Shown here: one piece after another, positions 62,026-64,000 of the stretch
How positions within the stretch are numbered: the stretch's first letter is position 1
How the letters are laid out: every line of letters begins with the position of its first letter
The notes under the pieces: model-generated
Databases searched by the model: none
What the model was told of the DNA's origin: nothing
What the model saw: the letters and a program-made list of their open reading frames with translations, nothing else
Origin: Seriola aureovittata
Lineage: Eukaryota; Chordata; Actinopteri; Carangiformes; Carangidae
Direction: 5' to 3'
Length of the DNA: 64,000 nt
Assembly (NCBI RefSeq): GCF_021018895.1
Contig: NC_079373.1
Location: forward strand, 24,565,376 to 24,629,375
Made by a program: the position numbers and the translations under genes

Positions 62026-63730
62026 CTGAGGGCAGAGACAAACATGCACTTCAGACCAACACAGAGAAACTCACACAGCGACACGACTGTGGGACAAACA
62101 ATGAGCCGTCAGACTCACCAAACTGATTCTTGTCTTGTGGGAGTCTTCTGCCCAAAGTCAGCACCACATTCTTCCAGTTTAGTGTTTCTATGAAAATAAA
62201 AAAAATTAATTACACTTGACAGAGTTCTTAAAGAAAGGCTGGTGTGGATTCAGCAATTAAGCACATGAAAATTACAGCAACAAATCCACAAAAGAGATCA
62301 CGGGGTAAAGCAAAACAAACATAATACACAAAAGATTGAGCAAACTGTGAGCAGCATGCTGTGCTGTTTCACACATTTCTGCACACAAACACCCTGACAG
62401 AGCATGAAACCAAAACAAAAGAATAACCCAGCTGTTTAAAACTGTTTTCTTCACTCATTCAGCTTCCTTCCTTTTTGTTTTTTTTAATCAATTTTCTCAC
62501 TCACTAAATGCTGCACGATGTACATCTGTTATATACTCTAAGCTCAAATATTTACTGAAGGGAAAGAAATGCTTCTCCATAAAACTAGAGGAAAAACCAC
62601 CATATATAACCAGCAACTCATGCGTTTAAGATTCTTATGGCAAAATGTTGCTGGATTGATAAATTAACCTTGAAACTGTGGAATAAAATGAGCAAGAAAC
62701 ATCATTTCTCCTCAGTCTGAAGATATTGGGAGGCACTGGAGTTGTCTAATGTCCTTTGATGATCACCATCTCATATTAAACAGAACCATTTACGCTAATT
62801 ATTATGTATAATTAGCTGTTTTAGTTTTCACAAAATCATTTTTTCTGTATTAATATACAAATGTAGGCAGCAAGCTGATACCATGTAGTAGATAAGACGT
62901 GCCTTGTACAATTTCACAACGGCTGAAGGGAATGACCTTTTACTTTGCCCTGGACAAGATAAGTTACATTGTTTGAAAAAAAAAAGAAGATAACCGGTGC
63001 CTGTGGTTTCTGTCACAATAAATATATATAAAAATGCTTGTTTGTAATCTAGTAATAAGAAATGCTTTCCACATTCACACCCTGACAACTTTACGTTTGA
63101 CCTGCACATGTGGCATCACAGTGGTGTGGCATAAAAATAAAACCAAGTCGATAAAACGCATAAATAATAGAACGGATAAGTAAAAGCTGGGGGCACACCT
63201 ATGAGTGCAGAGGCGATGCAGCGGATGGAGTCGCAGCGAGGGCCGATGACCTGCAGCGTCTGGTGTTTGGAGAGCTCCAGCAGCAGCAGGTGGCCCCCTC
63301 TGGTGCCGACCCAGAGAGCTGCAGCGGTCTGAACCAGCAGGGCCTTCACTCTGGCCCAGGAGGGGGCCGCTTCGGTGGGCAGCTCCGCCTCGCTGCCCTG
63401 CCGGCCTCTGCAGCCGGAGCCATGTCTGCGGGGAGAAGACTCTTATACATACTGGGCTGTACTGCGGCATCTTTCACCTTTCACTTCCTGCTGATCGTTT
63501 CCTCTTGTTTTGGACACGGTGCTCGTATCTCTGTCTACATATCAGTCAAAGTGGTGTGTTGTGTCGTGTGTGTGTACCTGATGATCTGAGCGCAGTCGAT
63601 GCAGTCCACCATCCTCTCACTCCTCTTGTCCCAAACCTCGACCGTCGGCGTCCCAGCTTTGTTCAGGTACACGTATTTATCCACAACCATTCGCGACACA
63701 CACGACTCACCAGCCAGTGATCGCTGCTGC
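61901..63730 (-). CDS. lrrk2: LRRK2, last four coding exons (end of WD40 domain and C-terminal helix); 5' part outside window
   Basis: LRRK2 is a large cytosolic protein with ROC-COR GTPase, kinase and WD40 domains that phosphorylates Rab GTPases. Only the end is here: exons 63730-63578, 63425-63199, 62187-62119 and 62025-61901, with matching phases. [20 protein letters not shown] matches human [38 protein letters not shown] matches [28 protein letters not shown] matches LKNVMLVLG. The last exon ends [16 protein letters not shown], like human RKELAEKMRRTSVE. LRRK1 lacks this tail, so LRRK2 is preferred. The gene converges on SLC6A15. The kinase part cannot be judged from this window. Confidence 0.93.
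62119..62187 (-). CDS. lrrk2: LRRK2 penultimate coding exon
   Basis: It runs from acceptor tttttcatag| to donor CAGTTTG|GTGAGT, 69 nt, phase 1 to 1. [21 protein letters not shown] aligns with human LKNVMLVLGYNRKNTEGTQ. This exon is too short to appear as a long ORF. Confidence 0.9.
63199..63425 (-). CDS. lrrk2: LRRK2 exon, WD40 blade with LWVGTRGGH motif
   Basis: It runs from acceptor tccccgcag| to donor CTCATAG|GTGTGC, 227 nt, phase 2 to 1. A divergent, glycine/alanine-rich loop ([20 protein letters not shown]) precedes the conserved ARVKALLVQ and [16 protein letters not shown] segment. The exon is noticeably GC-rich. Confidence 0.93.
63578..63730 (-). CDS. lrrk2: LRRK2 exon, WD40 blade with VEVWDK motif
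   Basis: It runs from acceptor gcgtcctccag| to donor ATCAG|GTACAC, 153 nt, phase 2 to 2. It encodes [20 protein letters not shown] and [20 protein letters not shown]-type VEVWDK strand is present. Confidence 0.92.
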
Positions 63731-64000
63731 CTGGAGGACGCACACACACAAAACCCACTGTTATAATAATAATAATATTTAGGGACAACTTACAACACAC
63801 AGTTAGGTAGAATACAAGTACAAGGCATTAAATACAAAATAATCAAGTACAAGGATAAAATACAGAATAAATTAGAATAAAATACCAAGACAGTCACACA
63901 TTATTATGCTGCTGCTTGGACTTTAAACTCCGGCTTCACTTCAATCATAACTCTATTAATTCTTTATTAATCTTTCAGTTCAATCAATGTATTATCAGTC

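Overview
The window is vertebrate nuclear DNA from a ray-finned fish, most likely a percomorph-type teleost. Genes are split into many short exons with GT-AG introns. The spaces between hold CA/GT microsatellites, small hAT-type elements and several dispersed repeats that look teleost-specific. I see no bacterial, phage or CRISPR-like content. The species cannot be named from the sequence alone.

Three protein-coding genes were rebuilt exon by exon from splice sites, reading phase and remembered human protein sequences. (1) Minus strand, about 0.4-22.9 kb: LRRIQ1, a leucine-rich-repeat, IQ-motif and coiled-coil protein. I place 22 phase-compatible coding exons, 1,515 codons; only the extreme C-terminus seems to lie beyond the left edge. 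(2) Plus strand, about 38.2-59.8 kb: SLC6A15 (B0AT2/SBAT1), a sodium-dependent neutral amino acid transporter. It is complete: one non-coding first exon plus 11 coding exons giving 739 residues. (3) Minus strand, 61.9-63.7 kb and continuing beyond the right edge: the last four coding exons of LRRK2, covering the end of its WD40 domain and the C-terminal helix.

Layout: LRRIQ1 and SLC6A15 are head to head across about 15 kb of intergenic DNA. That arrangement matches the human 12q21 block, except that TSPAN19, which lies between them in human, is not visible here. SLC6A15 and LRRK2 are tail to tail, with about 3 kb between stop codons; as I recall, LRRK2 is far from SLC6A15 in human. The three genes are not known to share a pathway: LRRIQ1 is thought to be a ciliary or sperm-associated scaffold, SLC6A15 a neuronal transporter and LRRK2 a large GTPase-kinase.

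Non-coding features include two hAT-like MITEs with 8-bp target-site duplications, a MITE with ggtgaccag/ctggtcacc ends, five copies of the palindrome TTAGCATGCTAA, a duplicated 0.35-kb dispersed repeat, a 21-bp-stem hairpin, and long GT tracts beside splice sites of LRRIQ1 exon 16 and SLC6A15 exon 1. I found no convincing previously undescribed system. The most useful leads are the splice-site microsatellites, the synteny differences and the palindrome-bearing repeats.
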